Shown in pieces: positions 41,276 through 50,973 of a stretch of DNA of 64,000 nucleotides (position 1 is the first letter of the stretch; each line of letters begins with the position of its first letter). Source of the stretch: Caldichromatium japonicum (lineage in GTDB: Bacteria > Pseudomonadota > Gammaproteobacteria > Chromatiales > Chromatiaceae); NCBI RefSeq assembly GCF_011290485.1, contig NZ_CP048029.1:1533155-1597154 (forward strand), read 5' to 3'. A model generated the notes under the pieces. It worked only from the letters and a program-made list of their open reading frames with translations, had not been told where the DNA came from and ran no database searches. Made by a program: the position numbers and the translations under genes.

Positions 41276-41662
41276 ATGAGATCGCTGTCGTTTGAGGCGC
41301 GCGAAGAGCGGCGGCGTCAGATGGTGAATTTGCGCCGGCGGTCAAGACGCCCGAGATTCGCATCACGCACCGTCGCGAAGGCCTGTCGGTGATCTCGACG
41401 CTGACCAACCGCGGCAAGGTGCCTTGGAAGGCGTTCGCGGGGGCGATGAACGCCGACATCCTGATCGACTTCATGAAGCGGCTCGTCAAGAAGGCCATCA
41501 TCACCGCGCAGGCGCCCTCCCGCGCCAAGGGCGATCTGAAGAAGGCGACCGTCAGCCACCTGCGCCGCCTTCTCAATTCCCCCCAACGCATCATGCGCTA
41601 CTTCCAGCATCCCAAGCTCCATGATGCCGCGTAATACAAGTTCATTGGTTTCGGATCAATAA
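41276..41662 (+). pseudogene. internally deleted IS630-type transposase remnant
   Basis: From ATG 41276 the frame encodes an IS630-like N-terminus (LSFEAREERRRQMVNLRRR). The sequence then jumps, in another frame, to catalytic-core text (VKTPEIRI, GLSVISTLTNRGKV, FAGAMNADILIDFMKRLVK). It jumps again, with loss of the region carrying the later acidic residues, directly into the C-terminus (ITAQAPSRAKGDLKKATV, stop at 41632-41634). At least two deletions are therefore present and no active transposase can be made. Bases 41491-41662 match 11-182 with three mismatches. It sits between the chemoreceptor and the hybrid kinase, on the opposite strand. Confidence 0.85.
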
Positions 41663-41667
41663 TGCCG

Positions 41668-44600
41668 TTAGCGATCGCAGAGCCAATCTCTCAAGACCGC
41701 GCACAATTGCTCGAGGTTCTTTTCAAGGGTGGCTATGACCTCTAGGTCCACCGACACCTCCCCCATCTCGATCTTGGCTGCCAATGAGCGCAGCGAGGGG
41801 GCCGAGATATTGGCGGACAAGCCAGCAAGACTATGGGCCTTGCGCCGGACGCCCTCTATATCTCCCTGGATCCAGGCTGCTCGCAGTTCATCCAGGCGCT
41901 GCGGTGCATCGATCAAGAACTGTTCGATGATTCCGCCGGCGATCTTGCGATCCCCATACAGCCGTCCCATAAGGTCGTCGCTATCAAAGATTAGTTGGGC
42001 AGTTTGGCGCGTCGTCAAAGACACGGCTATGGACTGGCCCGTTTCTGAGGCATAGCGGCACTGAAGCTGCTCGGCGAGGACGCGCGCCAGCTCTTTCGGC
42101 GCGACCGGCTTGGAGATATAGGCGTTCATGCCGACCTCAAGACAACGTTGCACATCGCAGGGCATGACCAAGGCGGTTATAGCCACGATCGGTACCTCTG
42201 GATCCAACACCTCTACCTCGCCGTGACGGATGCGGCGCGTGGTCTCGAACCCATCCATCTCCGGCATCTGACCATCCATCAGCACCAAGTCATAAGGGTT
42301 ACAGGCCAAGAGTTCTATGGCGTTAAAACCGCTCTCTGCAGTATCGATCTTGGTATAACCGAGCTTCTCCAGGATCCCCTGGGTCACGATCAGGTTGGTG
42401 AGATTGTCATCGACAACCAGGATGCGCGCCTCTGGATAGACAGGAGTCTGGGGGGCTTTCCAGGCATCGCGTTCCTCTGAGCCCGGCAATAAAGGCTCGA
42501 CTGTTCCCTCATCCCGCCCGAAGAGACGCAACAGACAGTAGCGTACCAGATGACGGCGCAGGGGTTTAGTGAGGGTAGCAGCGATCAGCCTCGCATCGCC
42601 TTCCAGTTCAGCCGATTGACGGCTCAGGGGAACGAGGAGAACCAAAGGGATGGCGCGAGCAACGGGATGACCCTTGATGAGCTGGGCAGTAGAGATCCCC
42701 TTAGCGCTCGGCAGGTCGGCATCGAGCAGAATCACATCGCAGGGGGAGCCTTGATCCCCCCCCTTCTCGAGGATGGCGAGCGCCTCCCAGACATCGCCCG
42801 CTGTCTCAACCCTACAGCCCTCTTCCCTAAGGAGCCAAGCTGCCTGCTCGCGGTTTGCGGCATAGCGGTCAATGACCAGGGCGTAGATAGCGGCCAATGT
42901 TTTGGGTTGGGAAAGGGTATTCTCAATAGACGACCGGCACTCGAGCTCGACGGTAAACCAAAAACGCGAACCTACACCCACCTGACTTTCCAGCCCGACC
43001 TCACCGCCCATGAGCTCGGCCAGTTGCTTGACGATGACCAGCCCCAGCCCTGTACCAGCGAAACGTCGGGCAAGAGAGCTATCGATCTGGCTGAAAGGAG
43101 TAAACAGCTTGTCGAGCTGATCCTCAGGGATGCCGATGCCGGTGTCATAGACCTCGAAACGGATCAGGGCGCGATGCGCCTCAAGGCGCGCCAGCGTGAT
43201 CTCGATCCCGACCTCCCCCTGATGGGTGAACTTGATAGCATTGCCCAGGAGATTCACCATGATCTGGCGCAGGCGCCTGGCATCGCCGCAGACTATCGCC
43301 GGTACCTCGGGCGCGATACGATAGGTGAGCTCCAGCCCCTTAGCCTGGGCGCTGAGGGCCAGCATCTCAAGCGTCTCTTCGACCAGCAGATAGAGGTCGA
43401 ACTCCACCGGCTCGAGCTCAAGCTTGCCTGCCTCGATCTTGGAAAAATCCAGAATATCGTTGATTAGGGCCAAGAGGGTCTCGCCGCTATCGCGCACGAT
43501 CTCGGCCAGCCGGCGCTGTTCTGGGCTAAGGTCAGTGTCCAGGAGCAAGCGCGTGACCCCGATGACCCCATTGATCGGGGTGCGGATCTCATGGCTCATG
43601 TTGGCGAGAAAACGGCTCTTGGCCTCGACTGAGGCCGATGCCTTGGTCAGCGCGCGATCGAGCTCCTGGTTTTGACTTTCGATCTGCTCGAGATACAGCT
43701 TGAGTTGGGATTCGGCCTGTTTGCGTTCGCTGACATCCTTGATCCCGCCATAGAGCCGCTGCTGCCCATCCTCCTCGACGAACTGTTGATGGGTCAGTTC
43801 AACCCAGACATGACCACCGTCGCGCCGACGCAGGCGTAAGATGCAGGTCTGGATACCACCTTGACCGATCTGGGCCAGATGCTGGTCGAATATGGGGCGA
43901 TCCGCTAGGATGACCAGGCGGCGCCAGGTTCCCAACCGCAGGATCTGATCGCTTTGATAACCGGTGATTCGCTCGACCGCACCCTTGATCCATTCGAGCC
44001 AATAGCGCCCGCGTTCATCGAGACGACAGGCATAGACGATGTCCGACATCAAGAGCGACAGGCGCCGGAAATGGAGTTCGTTGAGACGCAGCGCTCGCTC
44101 GGCGCGCTTTTGACAAACGGTGCGCCAGAGGGCATTGGCGATGAGCTGAACTGTCTCGATATCGAGCGCGTTGTAATCGCTCGCCTTGTTGCCGACACCT
44201 ACCACCATGCGTACCAACCCGCCCTCGAGCACAGGCACTACCAGGAAGCGTTGCAAGGGGATGCGCTCGGGGTAGAGTTCGACCTTATCTGGAGAGGCTG
44301 GATAGTCGTTACGGATGATCGGACACCCCTGGCGGATCGCATCGGCCCACAGCCCGGCCCGACTGAGCGGATAATGCAAAAGATCGCTCGGCAAGGGGCA
44401 AAGCCCCTGATCCAACATGGCGCGTGACCAGGCGGTAAGCTCGATGGTCTCCTGGTCCGGATTGACTAGACTGGCAAAGGCGATGGGGCTGGCGGTGAGA
44501 GATTCGGCGAATGCCAGGCTATGTTCGATGAAACCGTGCTCATCGTGCTGCTCGGCCAGTTTCGGCAGTTGCAGCAGAGCCTCGGCACGACGTTTCTGCA

Positions 44601-45621
44601 GGTCCAAGAGCATTTCGTATTCCTTGCGCTCGGTGACGTCGCGATTGACCCCCCGCCGACCTTGATAGGTCCCATCCTGTCCATAGATGGGGCGGCAGAC
44701 ATGTTCGATCCAACGGTAGGTGCCGTCCGCACGACGGATGCGTACCTGCAGCGAGGTGTGCGGCTCTTGGGTGGGCGAGCTCAACACCCTTCGCCGATGT
44801 TCCAGCCAGATCTCCCAATCATCGGGGTGGATCAGGCGGTCAATGAGCTTGGGGTCGGACATGAAGGCCGTCGGCGGATAGCCGCAGACCGATTCACAGA
44901 CCGGCGAGACATAACGGTACTCACCATCTGGACCCAACCAATAGTCCCAATCGGACGAATAATCGGCGAGCACGCGATAGCGCAGCTCGCTCTCGGCCAG
45001 GCGCACATAGGCTGCGCGCAGCTTAACCTCCTGGTCGAAGCGCTCGGTGAGATCCACCACTGAACAGATGAGCTGAAAGGTATCGGGGCCCTCGGAGGGC
45101 ACACGCAGCATATGCAGCTCACCGATAAACGTACGCTTATCAGCAGTCAAGAAACCGATCTCCGAGCAGTGCCCCTCCCCATCGTTCCAGGCGCTGATCA
45201 AGACCTGAGAGAACAGGGGCTCGTCATGATCGCTGACCAGACGCGACAGATAATAGTTGCGCCTGTGTTTCTCCTTGAATGCAAACAGTCGGTCTGCAGC
45301 GTAATTGGACATGAGGATTGTCCCATGCCGATCGATCACCAGGACCGGCTGCGGGATGCCGTAAAACAGCGCCGTATAGCGATTAGCGATCCGTTCGATC
45401 GCCCCCTGCGTCTCGCGTAGCTCGCGGTTTTGCAGTTCAAGTTCGGCCTGATAGATCAGCAGATTTTCGCTGAGCTCAGAGAGACTGAGCTCGCCCTCGG
45501 CCAAGGATTGCCCGACCCAGTCGAAATTGCCTTGTTCAAGCGACTGACGCGCCCGACTTTCGATATCGAGTGGATTGGGGAATGCAGGTTTGTCGGGGGC
45601 AGATTTATCGTGGGCAGACAT
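41668..45621 (-). CDS. multi-domain hybrid histidine kinase (PAS-PAS-GAF-PAS-HisKA-HATPase-REC-REC-Hpt)
   Basis: A 1317-residue soluble hybrid kinase without membrane segments. Rough order: PAS about 80-190, PAS 210-330 (ending GRRGVNRDVTERK), GAF 345-490, PAS 505-640 (GGIKDVSERK), coiled coil, HisKA with the phosphoacceptor in MSHEIRTPINGVIG, ATPase with NAIKFTHQG, DTGIGIP and GTGLGLVIV. A first receiver follows (about 925-1045, LLDADLPSAKG), then a second, canonical one (about 1070-1190, LVLMDGQMPEMDG, ISKPVAPKEL), and a C-terminal Hpt domain with RKAHSLAGLS. This is the layout of a phosphorelay hub. It probably signals to the receiver-only output proteins encoded downstream. Confidence 0.95.
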   Translation of the reverse strand: MSAHDKSAPDKPAFPNPLDIESRARQSLEQGNFDWVGQSLAEGELSLSELSENLLIYQAELELQNRELRETQGAIERIANRYTALFYGIPQPVLVIDRHGTILMSNYAADRLFAFKEKHRRNYYLSRLVSDHDEPLFSQVLISAWNDGEGHCSEIGFLTADKRTFIGELHMLRVPSEGPDTFQLICSVVDLTERFDQEVKLRAAYVRLAESELRYRVLADYSSDWDYWLGPDGEYRYVSPVCESVCGYPPTAFMSDPKLIDRLIHPDDWEIWLEHRRRVLSSPTQEPHTSLQVRIRRADGTYRWIEHVCRPIYGQDGTYQGRRGVNRDVTERKEYEMLLDLQKRRAEALLQLPKLAEQHDEHGFIEHSLAFAESLTASPIAFASLVNPDQETIELTAWSRAMLDQGLCPLPSDLLHYPLSRAGLWADAIRQGCPIIRNDYPASPDKVELYPERIPLQRFLVVPVLEGGLVRMVVGVGNKASDYNALDIETVQLIANALWRTVCQKRAERALRLNELHFRRLSLLMSDIVYACRLDERGRYWLEWIKGAVERITGYQSDQILRLGTWRRLVILADRPIFDQHLAQIGQGGIQTCILRLRRRDGGHVWVELTHQQFVEEDGQQRLYGGIKDVSERKQAESQLKLYLEQIESQNQELDRALTKASASVEAKSRFLANMSHEIRTPINGVIGVTRLLLDTDLSPEQRRLAEIVRDSGETLLALINDILDFSKIEAGKLELEPVEFDLYLLVEETLEMLALSAQAKGLELTYRIAPEVPAIVCGDARRLRQIMVNLLGNAIKFTHQGEVGIEITLARLEAHRALIRFEVYDTGIGIPEDQLDKLFTPFSQIDSSLARRFAGTGLGLVIVKQLAELMGGEVGLESQVGVGSRFWFTVELECRSSIENTLSQPKTLAAIYALVIDRYAANREQAAWLLREEGCRVETAGDVWEALAILEKGGDQGSPCDVILLDADLPSAKGISTAQLIKGHPVARAIPLVLLVPLSRQSAELEGDARLIAATLTKPLRRHLVRYCLLRLFGRDEGTVEPLLPGSEERDAWKAPQTPVYPEARILVVDDNLTNLIVTQGILEKLGYTKIDTAESGFNAIELLACNPYDLVLMDGQMPEMDGFETTRRIRHGEVEVLDPEVPIVAITALVMPCDVQRCLEVGMNAYISKPVAPKELARVLAEQLQCRYASETGQSIAVSLTTRQTAQLIFDSDDLMGRLYGDRKIAGGIIEQFLIDAPQRLDELRAAWIQGDIEGVRRKAHSLAGLSANISAPSLRSLAAKIEMGEVSVDLEVIATLEKNLEQLCAVLRDWLCDR

Positions 45622-45662
45622 CGTCTTGGGTTAGCGGACATGATTCTTTAGGGCAGGGCCTA

Positions 45663-45690
45663 TTATATAGGCCCGGTTATATAGGCCCGG
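45663..45690. repeat. 14-bp tandem duplication at the lost iorA start
   Basis: TTATATAGGCCCGG is repeated exactly, immediately before the first recognisable iorA codons. No start codon in the iorA frame is available nearby. Confidence 0.9.
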
Positions 45691-47326
45691 ACTGCTTACT
45701 CAACGGCGATGAGGCGGTGGCCTTAGCAGCCCTGCATGCGGGTGTACGCTTAGGAACAGGTTATCCGGGCACAAACAGGTTATCCGGGCACACCCTCGAC
45801 CGAGATCCTGGAGAGTTTCGCTAGTCTAGGTGGACAAGCACAATGGTCGCCAAACGAAAAGGTCGCGCTCGAGATCTCCCTGGGCTGCGCCTTCGCCGGC
45901 GCCCGCACTCTGGTCACCATGAAGCACGTGGGGCTCAATGTCGCCGCCGATCCCTTGTTCACCGCTGCCTATACTGATGTCAAGGGCGGTCTGGTGGTGG
46001 TCTCGGCGGACGACCCTGGCATGGCCTCGATCCAAAACGAACAGGACAATCGGCACTATGCCCGCGCCGCTGGCGTACCGATGCTCGAGCCCTGCGACTC
46101 CCAACAGGCCTATGACTACACCTGGTTGGCCTTTGAGCTTTCCGAGCGCTGGCGGATCCCTGTCCTGTTGCGCCTGACCACCCGCGTCCTGTCACGCCAA
46201 GACCATCGTCTGCCCGCGTCCTACGCCGGCAAGCCGGCCCGAACCCCATTTTGAACGCGACATCCCCGGGCGGGTGATGATCCCCGCCTATGCCCGACCG
46301 GCGCATCGCCGCCTGCGTCAGAAGCTCGCCGAGATCGCTGCTTGGAACGAAGCGGAGGGCCCATTCGTCATCCATTGGGGTGACGACCGGCGCCTGGGGA
46401 TCATGGCCACCGGCATCGCCGCCATGCATGCGCGCGAGGCCGAGCCCACGGCCAGTCATTGCAACTTTGGGCTCACCTATCCCCTGCCGATTGAGCGCAT
46501 CCGTGCCTTTGCCGCCGAGGTCGAGCGCCTCGTGGTCGTGGAGGAGGGCGACCCGGTCCTGGTCGAGGCCCTGCGCGCCGCCGGTATCCCAGCCGAGGGC
46601 AAACCGGAGTCCTGTCGCTTCAGTGAGCTCGATGTTGCCCGGGTGCGGCGTATCCTGACCCAGGACATGAGCCTGGAACCCGAACTGCCCAAAGGCAAAG
46701 CGCCGCAGCTCTGCCCGGGGTGCTCGCACCGCGGGGTCTTCGAGGCGCTGCGCGACCTCGATTGCATCGTCGTCGGCGACATCGGCTGCTATACCCTGGG
46801 GGTCCTGTCGCCCTTTTCGGCGATGGATACCCGCGTCTGCATGGGGGCAAGCATCGGCGTAGGACTGGGGTTGTGCCACGTCCTGCCCAAGTATCAGGCG
46901 CGGCGGGTAGTGAGCGTCATCGGGGATTCGACCTTCGTCCACTCGGGGCTCACAGGCCTAGCCGAGATGGTCTATAACCTGCCGCCGAGCGGACACCTGG
47001 TCCTGATCCTCGACAACGACACCACCGCCATGACCGGCCAGCAAGAGCATCCGGGCACCGGGCGCAAGCTCGATCATACGCCGGCCCATAGGCTCAGCTT
47101 CGAAGAGACAGCGCGGGCGATGGGGATCCAAAACGTCCATGTTGTGGATACCACGACTCTCAAGGACGGCGCCCTGCATGCCCTCATCCATGATCTCCTG
47201 AACCGCAACGAGACCTCACTCATCGTCGCCCGCCAGCCCTATGTCCTCGCCGCGCCCAAGATCCGCCAATACCAGAAGGCTGCAGCGGAACAGCAGGCTG
47301 CTTGCGCCGCGGATCTCGCCGATTAG
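45691..47326 (+). pseudogene. iorA: indolepyruvate:ferredoxin oxidoreductase alpha subunit, inactivated
   Basis: The functional enzyme oxidises aryl pyruvates to aryl-acetyl-CoA with thiamine diphosphate and [4Fe-4S] clusters. Three frames together give a recognisable protein: LLNGDEAVALAALHAGVRLG first, then (from about 45840) TMKHVGLNVAADPLF, then (46274 on) MIPAYARPAHRRL through the thiamine site GDIGCYTLGVLSPF. Lesions: no start codon; a 19-base tandem duplication at 45755-45792 that shifts frame after GTGYPGT; and an extra C within 46238-46240 that shifts frame again. Removing the duplicate and the extra base restores a continuous frame. The C-terminal cysteine motifs for the Fe-S clusters are missing; the frame ends at 47326 after AACAADLAD. 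Confidence 0.93.
45755..45792. repeat. 19-bp frameshifting tandem duplication in iorA
   Basis: AACAGGTTATCCGGGCACA occurs twice in direct succession (45755-45773, 45774-45792). Deleting one copy rejoins GTGYPGT to PSTEILESF, the expected iorA sequence. Confidence 0.95.
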
Positions 47327-47371
47327 CCGAAGGATGGGACTGTTGTTCTCGATCTGCTAAACCAACGATCT

Positions 47372-47605
47372 ATCGAGGTCAGCCGCTCGGGGACGCTCGA
47401 TGAACTCCATGTCAAGGTCGAGATGCACCCTGAGATCTTCTCCGACCGCATGGATCGGATGCAGTCGCTATGCGAGCGGATCAGCCGCGAGATTCAGTCG
47501 GTTACCGGCATCCGCGCCCATGTCGATCTGGTCGAACCCAAGAGCCTCGAACGTTTCACCAGCAAGGCCAAGCGGGTGCTGGATCGGCGCATCCTCAACA
47601 CCTAA
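47372..47605 (+). pseudogene. paaK: phenylacetate-CoA ligase C-terminal remnant
   Basis: About 78 codons (SRSGTLDELHVKVEMHPEIF, RISREIQSVTGIRAHVDLVE, KSLERFTSKAKRVLDRR) match the C-terminal domain of phenylacetate-CoA ligases, which are ~430 residues long. No start codon or N-terminal adenylation domain is present. The frame is continuous with that of the iorA remnant after the iorA stop. In many anaerobes the order is iorA-iorB-paaK, so a deletion appears to have removed the end of iorA, all of iorB and most of paaK. Confidence 0.85.
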
Positions 47606-47716
47606 GGACCTGGAGGATCGGCGCGTTCCTGCATCCACAATCTGGGCAGAACTAGTATTTAAGCGCGTTTGCTGGGGCGCCCAGATGATGCGCTTTCTTA
47701 AGCGAGAGCGCTATAT

Positions 47717-49234
47717 TCAACCAAACTGGAGCTCAAAACCCGCGCCGGCTAGGCGCTCGGTCTCCTCTTCGAGCTCGAGGCGGGTCAGCGGATGGGCATC
47801 CAGCCAGCCCTCGGGAAAGCGCAACAGCAGGGTTGACTGATCCACGATCAGGATCGGGTTGGGCTTGGCGTCCGGCGAGCGCCCGCGATGCAACAAGACT
47901 GCTAGCCGCAGGAGGACGCATAACCGACGGGAACAGAGCTGCACGGCGCGCGGCAGATCAGCGAACTCCTGGCTGGGAAACTTGCGCCGGTGACCGAGGA
48001 CCAGGGCAGCCAGCATCGTTTGTTCCTGACGCGAGAACCCCGGTAGGTCGGCATTGCGGATGAGATAGGCGCCGTGTTTTTGATATTGGCTATGGGCGAC
48101 CATGAGCCCGATCTCATGCAGGCGCGCCGCCCAGGCAAGCAATAAGGGATGCTCGCGGTCGATCAGGTCCCAGGACGCGCGGGCCTGTTCATAGAGCTTG
48201 AGCGCCGTGACCTCAACGCGCTGTGCCTGTTCGAGATCGACATGAAACTGACGGCAGAGCGCGCGCACCGTGCGTTCGCGTACATCTCCCTGGCTGCGTC
48301 CGACCATCTCATAGAGGACCCCCTCGCGCAAGGCGTAATCCGAGACCTGGAGAGACTCGATCCCCAGCGACTCGAAGACGGCGCGCAATACCGCTACACC
48401 GCCCGCAAAGACAGAGCGGCGCTCATCGCTCAACCCCTTGAGCTTGAGTGCCGTTGCCCTCCCCGACTCGATCAAGACTGCGCGCAAGCGGATCAAGGAT
48501 TCAGCCGAGATCCCATCTTCGCACCAACCCTCGTCCTGTACCACGGTGGCGATGGCACGGATGGTCCCTGAACTCCCGACTGCCCGCTCCCAGCGCGTCC
48601 TCCGAAAGAGTTCGCGCACTGGGCGGACCTCGAGCGCGCCAGCCAATTCGGCGCGCTGCATGGATTTGGCAGTGATGCGGCCATCGGCGAAATAGCGGCG
48701 GGTCATGTTGACACAGCCCATATATAGACTTTCACGCAGACGGGGTGAAAAGCCCTGACCGACGATGATCTCGGTGCTGCCGCCGCCGATGTCGATCACC
48801 AGCCGTCGTTCGCTGCCCGCGGCCAGGCCATAGGCTACCCCAAGATAGATCAGGCGCGCCTCCTCGCGTCCGGCGATGACCTCGATTGGATGGCCAAGGG
48901 CCGCCTCGGCACGTTCGATGAAGTCCGAGCCCGGTGCAAGCTGGCGCAGGGTATTGGTGCCTACAGCTCGCACATCCTCGGGGGCGAATCCGCGTAGACG
49001 CTGTCCGAAACGTTCAAGACAGGCGAGGGCGCGCTCGGCGACCGCCGGTTCGATGGTATGGGCCGGAGTCACGCCTTCGCCGAGACGCACCATCTCTTTA
49101 AGCCGGTCGGTGATCTGGAGATGGCCGTCATCGATGCGGGCAACGACCATGTGAAAGCTATTTGAACCGAGATCGACCGCAGCGACCGTGCGCGGGCGCA
49201 GTCCGACAGGGGGCTGGGTGAGTGTTTCAAGCAT
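47717..49234 (-). CDS. ppx: exopolyphosphatase (Ppx/GppA family)
   Basis: Releases phosphate from polyphosphate ends (or hydrolyses pppGpp). The 505-residue product has the ASKHA phosphate motifs AAVDLGSNSFHMVVARI and LVIDIGGGSTEIIVG and a C-terminal HD-like helical domain (RLHEIGLMVAHSQYQKHGAY). Length and the C-terminal domain favour Ppx over GppA. It faces the dead iorA/paaK locus convergently. Confidence 0.93.
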   Translation of the reverse strand: MLETLTQPPVGLRPRTVAAVDLGSNSFHMVVARIDDGHLQITDRLKEMVRLGEGVTPAHTIEPAVAERALACLERFGQRLRGFAPEDVRAVGTNTLRQLAPGSDFIERAEAALGHPIEVIAGREEARLIYLGVAYGLAAGSERRLVIDIGGGSTEIIVGQGFSPRLRESLYMGCVNMTRRYFADGRITAKSMQRAELAGALEVRPVRELFRRTRWERAVGSSGTIRAIATVVQDEGWCEDGISAESLIRLRAVLIESGRATALKLKGLSDERRSVFAGGVAVLRAVFESLGIESLQVSDYALREGVLYEMVGRSQGDVRERTVRALCRQFHVDLEQAQRVEVTALKLYEQARASWDLIDREHPLLLAWAARLHEIGLMVAHSQYQKHGAYLIRNADLPGFSRQEQTMLAALVLGHRRKFPSQEFADLPRAVQLCSRRLCVLLRLAVLLHRGRSPDAKPNPILIVDQSTLLLRFPEGWLDAHPLTRLELEEETERLAGAGFELQFG

Positions 49235-49369
49235 GATTGAGATGGATCTAGGTGATGCGCACCGCTATCTGCCCGAACATGGGCATTACCAGACGTCTGG
49301 GTTGAGCATCCGCCTTGCAGTTTTCAGGGCGATCAAGATAATCAACAACCTTCTCAGTCAGGTACGGCT

Positions 49370-50968
49370 TCATGGGGCCTTCTGGGGCGCGAGCCGACCG
49401 GCGAAATAATCTTGCAAGAAGGTATCGAAATCCACCTGGTCTTGGGCCTCTATCTCAGCTTGGCGCGCGATCGACTCATCCGCCAGACGCGCCAAGAGCG
49501 CTTGACGCTCGCGGGCGAGGGGGCTTGCCTTGAGGTCTTGGCAGTGCTGCCCGGACCAGCGCCAGGCAAAAGCGAAAAAGCCTTCGTTGCGCGCCCGCAT
49601 CTCATCAAGCATCCGCGCTGATGGGGTCAGTTCGGGATGATCGATCTTTGCGCGCTGCGCGCCGAGGGTCTGACTGCGCGTTCCGTTGCCCTCGCCGTCC
49701 AGGAGCTCGGCTATGGGTTGCATCTCGGCCAGGATCTCGTGCGCCCAGGTGCGCAAGGGCACGGCTGCGCCCGCACGCCTCAGGGTAAGCCTAGGCTCAC
49801 GCCCACGATGAGCGACCACCGCTAGGTTGTCATCGATGTCGCGCCGTTCGCGCGCGTCGATGCGGGGGCTGTCCTTGAGCAGGCAATAAAGCATCAAGGT
49901 CTCGATGAACCGCAGTTGTTCAAGACCGACACCCAGGGGTTCGAATGGATTGACATCGAGCGAACGCAGCTCGACATAGCGGATGCCGCGCTGACGCAAG
50001 GCGTGGGTCGGTTTTTCCATCCAGCCAGTGATCTGTTTGGGGCGCACCGTACTGTAATACTCGTTCTCGATCTGCAGTACATTGGCATTGAGCTGTTCAT
50101 AACGCTCCCCGATCTTGACCCCGATCGCCTCATAGCGCGGACAGGGTGTCTCGATCGCCCAGGTCAGACTGCGCACATAGGTGTCCAGGCTGTCATAATT
50201 GGCTTTCATCCCCAAGCCCTCTTCCTGTTTATTTTGATAGCCGATGTTGCCCATGCGCAGCGAGGTGGCGTAAGGGTCATAGAGGGTATGGGGGGCGAAG
50301 GGGACAAGCTCGGTTTGGCGCCCGCGGACAAAGCTCTCGCAGACCGCAGGCGAGGCGCCAAAGAGATAGGGGATCAGCCAGCCGACCCGCTGGAGGTTAC
50401 GGATCATGCCTATTTGGGCCTCGGCGCGAAACCAAACCGACTCGCGGGGATCGCGGCACTGCTCCTGATAGAGGTCCCAGAAGGCATCGGCAAACGAAAC
50501 ATTGCAATGCACCCCGGCAATGATCTGCATCATCCGCCCATAGCGGTTGGCGAGCCCGCGCCGATAGACTGTCTTCATGATCCCGGCATTGGATGTCCCG
50601 TAATAGGCCAAGGGGATGTCTGAGGCGCGCTCGATGACACAGGGCATGCTGGCGCACCACAGGCGCTCGTCGCCCAGATGCTGGATGACAAAGACATGCA
50701 AATCGCGCAGAAAGTCTAGGACCGCCTGATGATCGGTGAGTGGGGGGGTGATCAGCTCGAGCAGGGCCTCGGAGAAGTCGGTAGTGATATAGGGATGGGT
50801 GAGTGCCGCCCCGAGTGCCGGCGGATGGGGGGTCTGGGCTAGGAGGCCATCCGGCGCGACACGCAGCCCCTCCTTTTCTAGGCCCATGCGGTTGGCGTGC
50901 AGGGTTGCGCTCGCACCCAGGCCTTGGAGCCGCTGGATAAGCAGCTCCCACTCCCTTGCGGCGGTCAT
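49370..50968 (-). CDS. gshA: glutamate-cysteine ligase, type 1
   Basis: First step of glutathione synthesis. The 532-residue product is of the gammaproteobacterial type 1 class, with GLEKEGLRV, TTDFSEALLELITPP and YVELRSLDVNPFEPLG. It begins 5 bases after the prc stop on the same strand, at the end of a run rluD-pgeF-gcvR-def-prc-gshA. Confidence 0.96.
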   Translation of the reverse strand: MTAAREWELLIQRLQGLGASATLHANRMGLEKEGLRVAPDGLLAQTPHPPALGAALTHPYITTDFSEALLELITPPLTDHQAVLDFLRDLHVFVIQHLGDERLWCASMPCVIERASDIPLAYYGTSNAGIMKTVYRRGLANRYGRMMQIIAGVHCNVSFADAFWDLYQEQCRDPRESVWFRAEAQIGMIRNLQRVGWLIPYLFGASPAVCESFVRGRQTELVPFAPHTLYDPYATSLRMGNIGYQNKQEEGLGMKANYDSLDTYVRSLTWAIETPCPRYEAIGVKIGERYEQLNANVLQIENEYYSTVRPKQITGWMEKPTHALRQRGIRYVELRSLDVNPFEPLGVGLEQLRFIETLMLYCLLKDSPRIDARERRDIDDNLAVVAHRGREPRLTLRRAGAAVPLRTWAHEILAEMQPIAELLDGEGNGTRSQTLGAQRAKIDHPELTPSARMLDEMRARNEGFFAFAWRWSGQHCQDLKASPLARERQALLARLADESIARQAEIEAQDQVDFDTFLQDYFAGRLAPQKAP

Positions 50969-50973
50969 CTGCC

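Noticed and set aside
41236..41662. Intact IS630 element or MITE with terminal inverted repeats
   Set aside because: The right end is defined by comparison with the copy at 1-182, but no matching inverted left end was found, so a complete element is not claimed.
45980..46942. 320-codon minus-strand frame across the iorA remnant
   Set aside because: The plus strand retains strong iorA similarity through the same bases, so the minus frame is a by-product of its codon pattern.
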